A stretch of 64,000 nt of DNA from Candidatus Eiseniibacteriota bacterium (GTDB taxonomy: Bacteria > Orphanbacterota > Orphanbacteria > Orphanbacterales > Orphanbacteraceae): NCBI GenBank assembly GCA_024276995.1, contig JAJRWB010000054.1, positions 1 to 64,000 on the forward strand, given 5' to 3'. Made by a program: the position numbers and the translations under genes. How positions within the stretch are numbered: position 1 is the stretch's first letter; every line of letters starts with the position of its first letter. This document shows positions 15,328-25,626 of this stretch, one piece after another. The notes under the pieces are model-generated. The model was not told the origin of the DNA and did no database searches. It worked only from the letters and a program-made list of their open reading frames with translations.

Positions 15328-16560
15328 ATGAGCTATGAACTGTTCATCGCTCGCCGCCATCTCCATGCGTCGAGCCGCTACGGATTCATCCCGATCATCA
15401 CGCTCATCTCGATTGCGGGCGTCTTTCTCGGCGTGGCGGCGCTGATCATCGTCCTCGCCGTGATGAACGGCTTCGAGCAGGAGGTAAAGACGCGCATCAT
15501 CGGCACCCACGCCCACGTGATCGTGCTGAAGTACGGGAACGAACCGTTCGAGCCGACCGGCGAGCTGATCGAAAAGGTGAACTCCACGCCGGGCGTCGTG
15601 GCGTCGTCGCCCTTCGTCTACACGAAGGCGATGATCCGCGTGGGGGAGGAACAGGACGGCATCGTGATCAAGGGGATCGACCCGGAGGGGGAGAAGACCG
15701 TGTCCGACCTCCTCTCCCGCGTCTTCCCGACCGACGCGACGCTCACCTGGGAAGAGGGGAGTCCGCCGCCGATTCTCCTCGGCACCGAACTCGCCCTTTC
15801 TCTCGGGGCGGTGACCGGCGAGAACGTCGTTCTCGCCTCGTTCGAGGAGACCGCCCGTAACCCCTTCGCCGCCGTCCCGAAGATGCGCCGCTTCCGCGTG
15901 GCGGGCACCTTCGACTCGGGGATGTACGAATACAACTCCACCCTCGCCCTCCTTCCTATTGACGCGGCGCGGCAATTCCTCGACCTTGATAACAAGGTGA
16001 CCGGCGTGTCGGTGCGCGTGAAGGACGCGTACGACGCCCCCGAAATCGCCGCGAGGATTCTCGCGCGAATCGGGTCGCCTCCGTTTCGGGCGAACAACTG
16101 GGTTCACCTGAACAGGACGCTCTTCTCATGGATGGCTACGGAAAAGCGGGTGATGTTCGTGATCCTGACCCTCGTAGTGCTTGTGGCGGCATTCAACATC
16201 GCCAGCACGCTGATCATGGTCGTCATGGAGAAAACGAGGGAAATCGGGGTGCTGAAGTCGATGGGTGCATCGCTCCGGTCGGTACTCGCCATCTTCGTGA
16301 TCGAGGGAACGGTGATCGGCGGCGCCGGCACGCTCCTCGGCTGCGCCGCGGGTTACATTTGCTGCCGGCTCATCGAGAAATACGACTTCATCCCGCTACC
16401 GGCGGACATCTACTTCATCGACTCGCTGCCGATCAAGGTGGAACTGCTCGACGTCGCCCAGGTCGCCGGCGCGGCCATGCTGATCAGCTTGCTCGCGACA
16501 CTCTACCCGGCGTGGAAAGCGTCCCGGCTCGAGCCGGTTCACGCCATACGATACGAATAG
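15328..16560 (+). CDS. Lipoprotein-releasing ABC transporter permease (LolC/LolE type)
   Basis: 410 aa inner-membrane protein that, with LolD, extracts lipoproteins for transfer to the outer membrane. It begins YELFIARRHL, the family signature, followed by a first membrane helix (ITLISIAGVFLGVAALIIVLAV). A large periplasmic domain then leads to three C-terminal helices (FVILTLVVLVAAFNIAS, VLAIFVIEGTVIGGAGTLLG, AAMLISLLATLYPAWKASR). LEPVHAIRYE is the typical end. Only one permease is present, so LolC and LolE may be the same protein as a homodimer. The stop is TAG, followed two bases later by the ATPase gene. Confidence 0.92.
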   Translation: MSYELFIARRHLHASSRYGFIPIITLISIAGVFLGVAALIIVLAVMNGFEQEVKTRIIGTHAHVIVLKYGNEPFEPTGELIEKVNSTPGVVASSPFVYTKAMIRVGEEQDGIVIKGIDPEGEKTVSDLLSRVFPTDATLTWEEGSPPPILLGTELALSLGAVTGENVVLASFEETARNPFAAVPKMRRFRVAGTFDSGMYEYNSTLALLPIDAARQFLDLDNKVTGVSVRVKDAYDAPEIAARILARIGSPPFRANNWVHLNRTLFSWMATEKRVMFVILTLVVLVAAFNIASTLIMVVMEKTREIGVLKSMGASLRSVLAIFVIEGTVIGGAGTLLGCAAGYICCRLIEKYDFIPLPADIYFIDSLPIKVELLDVAQVAGAAMLISLLATLYPAWKASRLEPVHAIRYE

Positions 16561-16562
16561 CC

Positions 16563-17279
16563 ATGGACCCGGTTCTCCTTTCGGAAGATCTGCGAATGAC
16601 GTTCCGGACGGGGCTTACCGATCTCGCCGTTCTCAAGGGGGTGGACCTGGCGGTGGCGCGGGGGGAGATCATCTCGATCGTCGGCGCGTCGGGCGTCGGG
16701 AAAAGCACGCTCCTCCACATTCTCGGCACGCTGATGCGTCCCACGGGCGGGAAGGTCTGCATCGGCGGAGAAGACGTCTTCCGGATGGGCGACACGGCGC
16801 TTTCGAGATTCCGGAACGAGAAGATCGGCTTCGTCTTCCAGTTCCATCATCTTCTTCCCGAGTTCAGCGCCCTGGAAAACGTGATGCTCCCGGCGCTGAT
16901 CGGCAGGAAGAGCCGGGCTGAAGCGGCGAAGCGCGCGGGGGAACTGCTCGAGGCGGTCTCCCTCACCGACCGGGCGGCGCACCATCCGGCCGAGCTTTCC
17001 GGCGGCGAGCAGCAGAGAGTGGCCGTGGCGAGGGCGCTCGCCATGAGGCCGGAGATCGTCCTCGCCGACGAGCCGTCGGGAAACCTCGATGACCGCACGA
17101 GCGAGGAGCTGCACGCGTTGATCTGGGATCTGCGCGAGCGGTTCGACCAGGCGTTCATCCTGGTTACCCATGACGAGGCGCTCGCCGACCGTACCGATCG
17201 GAAGCTCCGTCTTCACGCCGGCGTGATCGCGTCCGATCCTCCGCCGGCAACGGCGCCCGGAGAGAAGGTTTCGTTATGA
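16563..17279 (+). CDS. lolD: Lipoprotein-releasing ABC transporter ATPase LolD
   Basis: 238 aa ABC ATPase of the MacB/LolD group that powers the preceding permease. Walker A (GASGVGKSTLLH), Q-loop (FVFQFHHLLPEFSALENV), signature (LSGGEQQRVAVARA), Walker B (IVLADEPSGNLD) and the switch histidine (LVTHDEAL) are all present. FHHLLPEF is characteristic of LolD. ATG 16563 starts two bases after the permease stop, and the end overlaps mcsA by four bases. Confidence 0.95.
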   Translation: MDPVLLSEDLRMTFRTGLTDLAVLKGVDLAVARGEIISIVGASGVGKSTLLHILGTLMRPTGGKVCIGGEDVFRMGDTALSRFRNEKIGFVFQFHHLLPEFSALENVMLPALIGRKSRAEAAKRAGELLEAVSLTDRAAHHPAELSGGEQQRVAVARALAMRPEIVLADEPSGNLDDRTSEELHALIWDLRERFDQAFILVTHDEALADRTDRKLRLHAGVIASDPPPATAPGEKVSL

Positions 17280-17770
17280 AATGTGAGATCTGCGGGGAAA
17301 GGCCCGCCAAGGTCCACTACACCGAGATGAAGGACGACGAGGTGAGACAATTGAGGCTTTGCGAACGCTGCGCCGAGGAGAAGGGTTTAACCAAGCTCGA
17401 CGGGAAGTACAGTTTCTCGTTGCCCGATCTTCTCGGGGGACTCGCCGACGACGATCTACCCGGGGAAAAGCCCCAGGGTCCCTCCATCGGCTGCCCCTGT
17501 TGCGGGCTCACCTATTCTCAATTCAAGGCGACCGGCCGGCTCGGCTGCAGTGAGTGCTACGACGTGTTCCACGCGCCCCTCGGACCGCTCCTCAAGCGGG
17601 TCCACGGCGCCGACACCCATACCGGGAAAACGCCCCCGGGAAGAAGCCGGCCGCGAAGCGAGGAGGCGGAGCTTCGGACGCTGAAGCTGCAGCTCGAAGA
17701 GGCGATCCGCCACGAGGACTTCGAATCGGCCGCCACGATCCGCGACCGGATCCGCGCGCTGGAGAGTTGA
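17276..17770 (+). CDS. mcsA: McsA-like zinc-finger/UVR protein, activator of the arginine kinase McsB
   Basis: 164 aa. Two pairs of CxxC zinc ligands at the N-terminus (CEICGERP, LCERCAEE) and two more mid-protein (CPCCGLTY, GCSECYDVF), then a C-terminal UVR domain (LRTLKLQLEEAIRHEDFESA). In Bacillus, McsA binds and activates McsB, which marks proteins for ClpCP. The following gene is mcsB and the next is clpC, so context agrees. The start overlaps the lolD stop. No ctsR repressor gene is present. Confidence 0.92.
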   Translation: MKCEICGERPAKVHYTEMKDDEVRQLRLCERCAEEKGLTKLDGKYSFSLPDLLGGLADDDLPGEKPQGPSIGCPCCGLTYSQFKATGRLGCSECYDVFHAPLGPLLKRVHGADTHTGKTPPGRSRPRSEEAELRTLKLQLEEAIRHEDFESAATIRDRIRALES

Positions 17771-17771
17771 G

Positions 17772-18836
17772 ATGTCGATGAAAAGATCGATGGGCGATCC
17801 GGCATGGGCGGATGCTTCGGGTCCGGAATCGGAGATCATTCTCTCCACGAGAATCCGCCTCGCCCGCAACGTGGCGGGAATCCCTTTCAGCCACAGGGCG
17901 AACCCGGACGAGCGGGCCCTCGTCTTCTAGCAGGTGCGCGAGGCGGCCCGGCGCGCCCCTTCCCTCGAGGGCGCCCGGATCGTCCGGCTCGACCGAACTT
18001 CCTCCCTCGACCGCGCCTTTCTCACCGAGAGACATCTGATCTCGCCCGATCTCGCCCGTGGCAGCGGGCCGAGGGGCGTGGCGGTGGGTGAGGGGGAACG
18101 GCTCAGCGTCATGATCAACGAGGAGGATCACCTCAGGATCCAGGGGATCTTCTCGGGGTTTGAACTCATGAAGGCGTGGGAACGCGTCGATAGTCTGGAC
18201 GAGGAACTCGGGGGGGGGCTCGACATCGCCTTCTCGCCGCGGTGGGGCTACATGACCGCCTGCCCGACGAACGCGGGCACCGGACTGAGGGCCTCTGTGC
18301 TGGTTCACCTGCCCGCGCTCGCGCTGACGAAGCAGATCGGGAAGGTGCTCCGGGGGATCTCCCAGGTGGGACTCGCCATCCGGGGGATGTTCGGCGAGGG
18401 AAGCGAGGTGATGGGCAATTTCTTCCAGCTCTCCAACCAGACGACCCTCGGGCCGAGGGAGGAAGAGATCCTCTAGAACCTGGCGCGCGTGACGAGCCAG
18501 ATCATCGATCACGAGAAGAGCGCGTCGAACGTACTGATGAAAAACGCCCGCCTCCAGGTGGAGGATAAGGTATACAGGGCGTACGGGATACTGAAGCATT
18601 GCCGGGTGATCTCCTCTCACGAGGTGATCAGTCTCGTGTCGGCGCTCCGCTTCGGCCGTGCGATCGGCCTTCTGAAAAGGATCGATACGCGGATGCTGAA
18701 CCGGCTGATGCTCGACACGTTGCCGGCACATGTACAGCGGAGCGCGGGGGGAAAACTGGAGCAGGGAGAGCGGGATTACCGCCGGGCGGAGCTGGTGCGC
18801 ACTCTCCTCAGGGAAGGGGGGAAGACCCCCTCGTGA
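17772..18836 (+). CDS. mcsB: Protein arginine kinase McsB, interrupted by two in-frame TAG codons
   Basis: McsB phosphorylates arginines to tag proteins for ClpC. The frame from ATG 17772 to TGA 18836 aligns end to end with the family (354 residues if the TAGs are counted): ESEIILSTRIRLARNVAG, NEEDHLRIQGIFSGF, the cysteine motif TACPTNAGTGLRAS, RGMFGEGSE, and RDYRRAELVRTLL. TAG occurs at 17928-17930 and 18474-18476, both inside well-conserved sequence; at the second, Bacillus McsB has Glu (EEEIL-TAG-NL). Each is one base from GAG. Everything else, including the catalytic residues, is intact. This is a recent pseudogene, a sequencing/assembly error, or amber readthrough; I cannot tell which. 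Confidence 0.85.
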
Positions 18837-18838
18837 GG

Positions 18839-18867
18839 TTGTGCCCCCCCGAGAGTCTGGGTATATT
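18839..18867 (+). promoter_or_regulatory. Possible promoter of clpC
   Basis: TTGTGC (18839-18844), 17-base spacer, TATATT (18862-18867). The -10 matches at five of six positions, the -35 at three. It lies just after the mcsB stop and 44 bases before the clpC start. It would let clpC be expressed apart from mcsAB. No heat-shock operator is seen. Confidence 0.4.
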
Positions 18868-18910
18868 AGCACCATCCTGAGCGGCTTTTGAATCGGCGGG
18901 AGGAGCGTAA

Positions 18911-21397
18911 ATGCACGATCGATTCACAGAACGGGTTCGCAAGGTGATGTACCTCGCCCGCGAGGAAGCGGGACGGTTGCAGCACGATTACATCGGCACC
19001 GAGCATCTCCTCCTCGGCATCGTCCGCGAAGGCGAGGGGATCGCCGCCACGGTGCTCCACAACCTCGGCCTCGATCTCGACCAGATCCGCCAAGCGGTGG
19101 AGAACATGGTCTCGGGAAGCGGCGGAACGCTCACCATCGGTGAGATCCCGTTCACGCCCCGCGCGAAGAGGGTGCTCGAACTCGCCGTTGAGGAAGCGCG
19201 CCTTCTCGGCCACAACTACGTCGGCACCGAACATCTTCTCCTCGGTCTGATCCGCGAGGGCGAGGGCGTGGCGGCACGGGTGCTGATCGACCTGGGCGCG
19301 GACAAGAAGAAGGTCCGCGAGGAGACGCTCAAGCTCCTCGGAGGCCACCCGGTGGGGAACCCCCAGACGCAGGCGCCTCAGAAGAGCGAGACCCCCGCCC
19401 TCGACCAATTCGGGAGAGACCTGACCACCCATGCCCGCGAAGGGAAGCTCGACCCGGTGATCGGCCGGAACGAGGAGATCGAACGGGTGATACAGGTGCT
19501 CTGCCGGCGGAAGAAGAACAACCCGGCGCTCATCGGCGAGCCGGGGGTGGGGAAGACGGCCATCGCCGAAGGCCTCGCCGAGAGGATCGCCGAGAACCGC
19601 GTGCCCCACATTCTCATGGATAAGCGCCTCGTCACGCTCGATCTCGCATCGATCGTGGCGGGAACGAAATACCGCGGCCAGTTCGAGGAGAGACTGAAGG
19701 CGGTGATGAACGAGATCCGCGAATCGGACAACGTCATCATTTTCATCGACGAGTTGCACACCATCGTCGGCGCCGGCGGCGCCGAGGGGGCGATCGACGC
19801 CTCGAACATGCTCAAGCCGGCCCTCGCCCGCGGAGAGCTGCAGTGCATCGGCGCCACCACGCTCGACGAGTACAGGAAGCACATCGAGAAGGACGGCGCC
19901 CTCGAGAGGCGGTTCCAGCCGATCACGATCAACCCGCCGTCGGTTGCCGAGACGATCCAGATCATCCACGGCCTGCGCGACAAGTACGAGGCCCATCATC
20001 GCGCCGAGATCACCGACGAGGCGATCGTTTCGGCCGTGAAACTTTCCGATCGCTTCATCAACGACCGTTTCCTCCCCGACAAGGCGATCGACATCATCGA
20101 CGAGGCGGGCTCGCGCGCCCGGCTCTCGGTGAGCGAGATTCCCCAAGACCTGAGTGAAATCGAAAAGAAGCTGAACCAGGTCACCCAGGAGAAGGAAGCG
20201 GCGATCTGCGCCCAGGAGTTCGAAAAGGCGGCCGACCTGCGCGACCAGGAACAGGCGCTCCGGCGGCAGCTCGTCGATTTCCAGAAAGACTGGGACGTGC
20301 AGAAGAAGGGGGACCGCGCCATCGTCGACGCCGAAGACGTGGCGGCGGTGATCTCCTCGATCACCGGGATCCCCCTGGCGAAGCTCGAAGCGACGGAAAC
20401 GGAGAAGCTTCTCCACATGGAAGAGGAGATCCAGAAGAAGATCATCGGCCAGGAGCCGGCCGTCATGGCGATCTCGAAGGCGATCCGGCGGAACCGCGCC
20501 GGGCTGCAAAACCCGAACCGGCCGATCGGCTCGTTCATCTTCCTCGGCCCGACGGGCGTCGGGAAGACCGAACTCGCCCGAGTGATGGCGGAGTTCCTCT
20601 TCGACGACCGCGACTCGCTCATCCGGATCGATATGTCGGAGTACATGGAAAAGTTCGCCGTGTCGCGCCTCGTCGGGGCGCCTCCCGGGTACGTGGGTTA
20701 TGAAGAGGGGGGACAGCTCACCGAGAAGGTGCGGCGGAAGCCGTACTCGATCGTTCTTCTCGATGAGATCGAGAAGGCCCACCCCGATGTGTTCAACATC
20801 CTCCTCCAGGTTCTCGAGGACGGGCAGCTCACCGACAGCTTCGGAAGGCGGGTGAACTTCCGGAACACGGTGATCATCATGACGTCGAACCTCGGCGCCC
20901 GGCAGATCAAACAGGGGGGGACCCTCGGCTTCCAGAAGGCGGGCGAGGGAACGAAACAGGAACTGCTCACCGAAAAATTCAACGACCAGCTGAAGAAGAC
21001 TTTCAACCCCGAATTCCTGAATCGTCTTGACGAATCGATCATCTTCCGTTCTCTTGAGAAGAAGGATATGGAGCAGATCGCCCGTATCCTGATCGAGGAA
21101 GTCCAGGCCCGGCTCAAGGAACAGGATTACGAGATGAGCCTCTCCGACGAGGCTGTCGACCTGATCGTCGAGAATGGACTCGACCCCCAGTACGGGGCCA
21201 GGCCTCTGAGAAAGACGATACGGCAGCTCGTCGAGGATCCTCTCTCGGAGGAGATCCTCGGCGGGAGATTCAAGCCCGGGGCGAGGATCCAGGTCGATCG
21301 GAAGGGGGACCGCCTCACTTTCCGCAAGCCGAGAGCCTCGAAGCCGCCTTCCAAGCCGGTGGCGGCGACACCCTCCCCGGGGGACGAGGAGTCGTAG
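18911..21397 (+). CDS. clpC: Clp protease ATP-binding subunit ClpC
   Basis: 828 aa Hsp100 unfoldase that feeds ClpP. Two Clp-N repeats ([20 protein letters not shown] and [17 protein letters not shown]), AAA-1 with Walker [14 protein letters not shown], a middle domain with a UVR motif ([20 protein letters not shown]) typical of ClpC rather than ClpB, then AAA-2 with [12 protein letters not shown] and a C-terminal D2-small domain. ATG 18911 follows GGGAGGAGCG. The mcsA-mcsB-clpC order points to arginine-phosphate-directed proteolysis, if McsB is functional. Confidence 0.97.
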   Translation: MHDRFTERVRKVMYLAREEAGRLQHDYIGTEHLLLGIVREGEGIAATVLHNLGLDLDQIRQAVENMVSGSGGTLTIGEIPFTPRAKRVLELAVEEARLLGHNYVGTEHLLLGLIREGEGVAARVLIDLGADKKKVREETLKLLGGHPVGNPQTQAPQKSETPALDQFGRDLTTHAREGKLDPVIGRNEEIERVIQVLCRRKKNNPALIGEPGVGKTAIAEGLAERIAENRVPHILMDKRLVTLDLASIVAGTKYRGQFEERLKAVMNEIRESDNVIIFIDELHTIVGAGGAEGAIDASNMLKPALARGELQCIGATTLDEYRKHIEKDGALERRFQPITINPPSVAETIQIIHGLRDKYEAHHRAEITDEAIVSAVKLSDRFINDRFLPDKAIDIIDEAGSRARLSVSEIPQDLSEIEKKLNQVTQEKEAAICAQEFEKAADLRDQEQALRRQLVDFQKDWDVQKKGDRAIVDAEDVAAVISSITGIPLAKLEATETEKLLHMEEEIQKKIIGQEPAVMAISKAIRRNRAGLQNPNRPIGSFIFLGPTGVGKTELARVMAEFLFDDRDSLIRIDMSEYMEKFAVSRLVGAPPGYVGYEEGGQLTEKVRRKPYSIVLLDEIEKAHPDVFNILLQVLEDGQLTDSFGRRVNFRNTVIIMTSNLGARQIKQGGTLGFQKAGEGTKQELLTEKFNDQLKKTFNPEFLNRLDESIIFRSLEKKDMEQIARILIEEVQARLKEQDYEMSLSDEAVDLIVENGLDPQYGARPLRKTIRQLVEDPLSEEILGGRFKPGARIQVDRKGDRLTFRKPRASKPPSKPVAATPSPGDEES

Positions 21398-21425
21398 CCG
21401 GGGCCGTTCCCCGGCGCCGAGGGGA

Positions 21426-23711
21426 ATGATCGATCTTCGTCGAACCATCCCGATCATCCCGAAGGGGAGGAGAATCGTTCTTCTCCCCCTTCTGCTCATG
21501 GCGTTTTCCGCCCTCGCGCCGGCCGGCGCCGCGGCGGAAAGCATCCGGGCGGTTCTCGTCGAAGGAGAGAAGCGGATCGCCGCCCTCTCCGTGCAAAAGA
21601 CGTTCGCCGTCGAGCCGGGCGATCCGTTCGACCTCGAGGCGATTCGCACGGGTATCCGGAACCTCTACGCCACGAGGCAGTACAGCTCCGTCACGGTGCG
21701 GCGCGAACCGACGCCCGTCGAGGGCGTGGTCGATCTGGTGATCGCCGTGAAGGAAAGACCCCTTCTCGGATCGGTCACCCTCACCGGAGAAGAGAACCTC
21801 GATAGGGAAAAACTCCTGGAGGATACGATCCTGAAAAGCGGGCTCGTCCTGTCGGAGCGCTCTCTCTTCCGTGAGAAGAAACGGATCATCGATCTTTATC
21901 GGGACGAGGGATTCCGGAACGCCACGGTGGACTACGAGATCGTCTCCACCGACTCTCTCGGCCGGCGGAACGTGCGCTTAACCATCGACGAGGGAAAGAA
22001 GGTGAAGGTAAAGCGGGTGGTAGTGGCCGGAGCGAAGGAGATCGACGAGAAGAAGATCCGCAAGGAGATGAAAACGAAGCCCGATTCGTGGATCCGCAGC
22101 GGCGATTTCAAGGAAGAGGAGTTCGAAGAGGACAAGGACCGGATCCGCCGCTTCTACTGGAAGAACGGCTTTCTCGACGCCCGCGTCGATTCCACGTCGG
22201 TCCGCTCGGCGCCGAACGGGCGGGATCTCACCGTGACGGTGTACGTCACCGAGGGCCCCCGGTACTACACCGGAAAGGTCGAGTTCGACGGGAACAACGT
22301 CTTTTCCACCGAAAAACTGCGCGAAGCGGTGCGGCTCGAGCCGGGCGACGTGTTCAACCAAGAGCGCTACGAGGAGACGATCGGCAACCTCTACGCCGTC
22401 TACTCCGAGGAAGGATACATCTTCACGAACATCGTCCCCGATCGGAAGAAGAACGGTCGGATCATCGATATCGCTTTCCATATAAATGAAGGGAACCCGG
22501 CGGTGATCCGGCGGGTCAATATCACGGGCAACGAGCGCACCAAGGAGCGAACGATCCGCAGGGAACTGGTGATCGCGCCGGGCGATCTATTCCGCCGGTC
22601 GCGGATCATCCGTTCCCAGAGGGAACTGCAGCAGCTCGGTTTCTTCCAGGATATCCGGTTCGACTACCGGCCGGTGAAGGGGAGCGATAAGATCGATATC
22701 ACATTCGACGTGACCGAGCGGCAGACGGGAGAGGCGAGCATGGGGGCGGGGTTCAGCTCGCTCAACGGCGCCACCGGGTTTCTTCGCCTGTCGAAGGTGA
22801 ATCTCCTCGGCGGCGGCGAGCGGGCGAACCTGATGTGGGAGTTCGGAAACTTCCAGCAGGTGGAGATTTCGTACACCGAGCCGTGGCTCTTCGACACCCC
22901 CACCTCCGCCGGCTTCGACATCGCCGTGATCCGGCGGAACTGGGACTCGTACGATGAGACGAGGAGGGGAGGAGGATTGAGGCTCGGGAGGCGCCTCCCG
23001 TGGCTCGACTATTCCCGCGCCGACGCCCAGTACCGCCTCGAGGAGCGCAAGATCGAGGCGGACCCCGACGCGAGCCGATCGGTGCAGGACGCCGCCGGCA
23101 CGCGCACCCTCTCGAGCGCGCGGCTCTCGTTCACACGCAACTCGACCGACAGGCTCTTCCATCCCACGTCGGGCACGGTGGCCACCGTGTCGGGCGAGTG
23201 GGCGGGCGGCATCATGGGAGGCACCACCGAATACCAGCAGTACGAACTGGAGAACCGGTGGTACTTCCCGTCGTTCTGGAAATTCTTCCTCGGCCTCCGA
23301 TCGAGGATCGGCGTGGTGGACGGACTGAAGAGCACCGCCACCGTTCCGGTCTACAAGAGATACCGTCTCGGCGGCACGGGGATCTGGGGCTTGAGGGGTT
23401 ACGGCACGCGCGACGTGGTGCCGGAGGGGAACGATTTCGACTTCGGAGGGCGCGCCATGATGATCCTCTCCGCGGAATACAAGTTCCCCATCGCCGAGAA
23501 CCAGATCTTCGGCCTTTTCTTCTTCGACGCGGGCAACACGTGGAATAGTTTCCAGGATATCCGACCGAACGAGCTGAAGCGCGGCGCGGGGTTCGGCATC
23601 CGTTTCTCGATCCCCATGCTCGGCCAGATGGGCTTCGACTTCGCCTACGGCCTCGATCGCGAGACCGGCCCCGCCTGGGAGCCTCACTTCCAACTCGGCT
23701 CGCAGTTCTGA
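21426..23711 (+). CDS. bamA: Outer membrane protein assembly factor BamA
   Basis: 761 aa. A signal peptide (VLLPLLLMAFSALAPAGAAA) is followed by five POTRA-type repeats to ~residue 420, such as VKVKRVVVAGAKEIDEKKIR and RRVNITGNERTKERTIRREL, then a C-terminal 16-strand beta-barrel (surface antigen domain). The barrel has GLRGYGTRD, the VRGF/Y-type loop-6 motif, and ends WEPHFQLGSQF with the terminal aromatic residue. BamA inserts barrel proteins into the outer membrane. It lies 28 bases after clpC and upstream of the periplasmic chaperone gene, a frequent order in diderms. Confidence 0.95.
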   Translation: MIDLRRTIPIIPKGRRIVLLPLLLMAFSALAPAGAAAESIRAVLVEGEKRIAALSVQKTFAVEPGDPFDLEAIRTGIRNLYATRQYSSVTVRREPTPVEGVVDLVIAVKERPLLGSVTLTGEENLDREKLLEDTILKSGLVLSERSLFREKKRIIDLYRDEGFRNATVDYEIVSTDSLGRRNVRLTIDEGKKVKVKRVVVAGAKEIDEKKIRKEMKTKPDSWIRSGDFKEEEFEEDKDRIRRFYWKNGFLDARVDSTSVRSAPNGRDLTVTVYVTEGPRYYTGKVEFDGNNVFSTEKLREAVRLEPGDVFNQERYEETIGNLYAVYSEEGYIFTNIVPDRKKNGRIIDIAFHINEGNPAVIRRVNITGNERTKERTIRRELVIAPGDLFRRSRIIRSQRELQQLGFFQDIRFDYRPVKGSDKIDITFDVTERQTGEASMGAGFSSLNGATGFLRLSKVNLLGGGERANLMWEFGNFQQVEISYTEPWLFDTPTSAGFDIAVIRRNWDSYDETRRGGGLRLGRRLPWLDYSRADAQYRLEERKIEADPDASRSVQDAAGTRTLSSARLSFTRNSTDRLFHPTSGTVATVSGEWAGGIMGGTTEYQQYELENRWYFPSFWKFFLGLRSRIGVVDGLKSTATVPVYKRYRLGGTGIWGLRGYGTRDVVPEGNDFDFGGRAMMILSAEYKFPIAENQIFGLFFFDAGNTWNSFQDIRPNELKRGAGFGIRFSIPMLGQMGFDFAYGLDRETGPAWEPHFQLGSQF

Positions 23712-23929
23712 TACCGCCGCTTCGCGTATCTTCGCGCGGGACACCCGCCGAAGAGGCGCTCTCCCCGTGTGCGGATTGCCGTATCCGATCTTGATCATTC
23801 TGCCGATCGTTGTCACAATCCCCCGAAGGGTGATTCCCGGACCGGAATGGCGCTGCGGAGGGTGAAAGAGCCGGTTCGGGGCGAAAGGGCCGGGCGAAGC
23901 GAGCGCCGGTCGAGACTGAGGGAGGTTTT

Positions 23930-24457
23930 ATGTTTGGCACGAGGAAGACGGCGGCCATCGTCTTGGGGGCGCTGGTCATGGCGTCGCCCCTCCGGGCGGA
24001 GCTGAAAATCGGGTATATCGATTCGGCGCGGATCTTCGCGGAGTACAAGGGAACCGCCGACGCCCAGCGCTCTTTCGACGATGAGGTGGCCGCGTGGGAA
24101 AAGCAGGCGCAGGGAATGAAGGTCCGCCTCGATTCGCTCGAACAGGAATACCAGCGCCAGAGTCTCATGATGTCGGAGGCGAAAAAGGCGGAGCGGCAGG
24201 CGGAGATCGTGAAGGGCCGCCAGGACTACGAGGCGTTCGTCCAGTCGGTCTGGGGTCCCCAAGGGAAACTGGCCGCCAAGAACGGCGAACTCGTGGCGCC
24301 CATCGTGGAGAAGATCAACGTGATCCTGAACCGCATCGGAGAGGAGGAGGGGTACACCATCGTACTCGACGCCTCGGTGGGGGGGATCGTCTATGCTTCG
24401 GACGGGATCGACATGACCGACCAGGTCCTAGAGGAGCTCAACAAGGGTCTGCAATAG
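23930..24457 (+). CDS. skp: Periplasmic chaperone OmpH/Skp family
   Basis: 175 aa. A signal peptide (TAAIVLGALVMASPLRA) precedes the Skp opening KIGYIDSARIFAEYKGT, a long helical coiled-coil arm (residues ~45-125, rich in E, K, Q, R) and the closing beta motif YTIVLDASVGGIVYASDGID. Skp carries unfolded outer-membrane proteins to BamA, whose gene is just upstream. The ATG follows GAGGGAGGTTTT. The 218-base gap to bamA holds no gene that I can see. The stop is TAG. Confidence 0.9.
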   Translation: MFGTRKTAAIVLGALVMASPLRAELKIGYIDSARIFAEYKGTADAQRSFDDEVAAWEKQAQGMKVRLDSLEQEYQRQSLMMSEAKKAERQAEIVKGRQDYEAFVQSVWGPQGKLAAKNGELVAPIVEKINVILNRIGEEEGYTIVLDASVGGIVYASDGIDMTDQVLEELNKGLQ

Positions 24458-24464
24458 GAAAAGA

Positions 24465-24482
24465 GGGTTTTTCCAAAAACCC
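24465..24482 (+). terminator. Short hairpin after skp, possible terminator
   Basis: GGGTTTTT-CC-AAAAACCC is a perfect 8-bp inverted repeat eight bases after the skp stop. No T-run follows, so termination is only suggested. An AT-rich stretch comes next (24486-24520). Confidence 0.3.
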
Positions 24483-24538
24483 CGCTATGTAACTATTGTA
24501 ATATCAATAAGTTGTGATTCGGTGTGCCGAAAAATGCC

Positions 24539-24568
24539 TTGACGGACCACGCTTCGCATCATTAGGAT
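24539..24568 (+). promoter_or_regulatory. Possible promoter of the lpx gene run
   Basis: TTGACG (five of six), 18-base spacer, TAGGAT (four of six). Transcription would begin only a few bases before the lpxD ATG at 24579, giving an almost leaderless mRNA. This is the only sizeable gap before a long run of overlapping genes, so a promoter is expected in it. Confidence 0.4.
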
Positions 24569-24578
24569 TGTTCCCATT

Positions 24579-25625
24579 ATGAGATTAACCGACATCGCGT
24601 CACGCATCGGCGGGGAGCTGCACGGAGACGGCTCGATCGAAATCACCGGCGTGGCGGGCATCAAGGAAGCGCGGCGCGGAGAGATCACCTTCTTCGCAAA
24701 CCCGAGATACGAGGAATATCTCCTCTCGACCGGGGCGTCCGCGGTGATCATGGCGTCGAACGGGTACGAGGGCGATTCCCGCCGCGCCTACTTGGTGAAC
24801 CCCAATCCGTATCTCGCCTTCCTGAAGGTGATCGAGATCTTCTCCCCCCGCGACTACGACGAACCGAAGGGGATCCACCCAACGGCGGTGATCTCGGAGA
24901 AGGCCCGGCTCGGATCGAACATCACCGTGGGCCCCCACGTGGTGATCGAGGACGGCGCCGAGATCGGCGACGGCACACGGCTCCTCCCGGGAACGTACGT
25001 CGGTTTCCGGTCGAAACTCGGCGCGAACTGCCTCGTCTACCCGAACGTGACGATCCGGGAGGACACGTGTATCGGTGACCGGGTGATCATACACAGCGGC
25101 ACCGTCGTGGGGGGAGACGGCTTCGGGTTCACCAAGACAGGCAATTTACACATGAAGGTTCCGCAGATCGGCGGCGTGCTGATCGAGGACGACGTGGAGA
25201 TCGGTTCGAACGTGGCGATCGACAGGGCGACCACCGGCATGACGAAGATCGGCAGAGGAACGAAGATCGACAATCTCGTCCAGATCGCTCACAACGTGGT
25301 GATCGGAGAACGGTCGATCGTGGTGGCGCAGGTGGGGATCTCGGGAAGCACCGAGGTGGGAAACGGTGTGACCCTCGCCGGCCAGGTCGGCATCGTGGGG
25401 CATATCCGGATCGGCGACGGATCGATGATCGGCGCCCAATCGGGCGTGACGAACTCCGTTCCCCCGGGAGTCCGCTACTCCGGATATCCCGCGAGGGAAC
25501 ACTCCCTCTCGAAGAGAATCTACGTGGCCATGACGAAACTCCCCCAGATGTTCCGCGCGGTCACGCAGCTTACCAGGCGCGTCGCCGCGCTGGAGGAGCG
25601 TCTCGACGACGAGGAGTCCTCCTGA
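24579..25625 (+). CDS. lpxD: UDP-3-O-acylglucosamine N-acyltransferase LpxD
   Basis: 348 aa; adds the second acyl chain in lipid A synthesis. The N-terminal uridine-binding domain (ITGVAGIKEARRGEITFFAN) is followed by a left-handed beta-helix of hexapeptide repeats (IGDGTRLLPGTYVG through IRIGDGSMIGAQSGV). QIAHNVVIGE carries the catalytic histidine, and GTVVGGDGFGF is the LpxD signature. It heads the lpxD-lpxC/fabZ-lpxA run and ends one base before the next gene. Confidence 0.95.
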   Translation: MRLTDIASRIGGELHGDGSIEITGVAGIKEARRGEITFFANPRYEEYLLSTGASAVIMASNGYEGDSRRAYLVNPNPYLAFLKVIEIFSPRDYDEPKGIHPTAVISEKARLGSNITVGPHVVIEDGAEIGDGTRLLPGTYVGFRSKLGANCLVYPNVTIREDTCIGDRVIIHSGTVVGGDGFGFTKTGNLHMKVPQIGGVLIEDDVEIGSNVAIDRATTGMTKIGRGTKIDNLVQIAHNVVIGERSIVVAQVGISGSTEVGNGVTLAGQVGIVGHIRIGDGSMIGAQSGVTNSVPPGVRYSGYPAREHSLSKRIYVAMTKLPQMFRAVTQLTRRVAALEERLDDEESS

Positions 25626-25626
25626 G

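Noticed and set aside
18866-21649. Long minus-strand open frame opposite clpC
   Set aside because: Same codon-bias shadow; ClpC is unambiguous on the plus strand.
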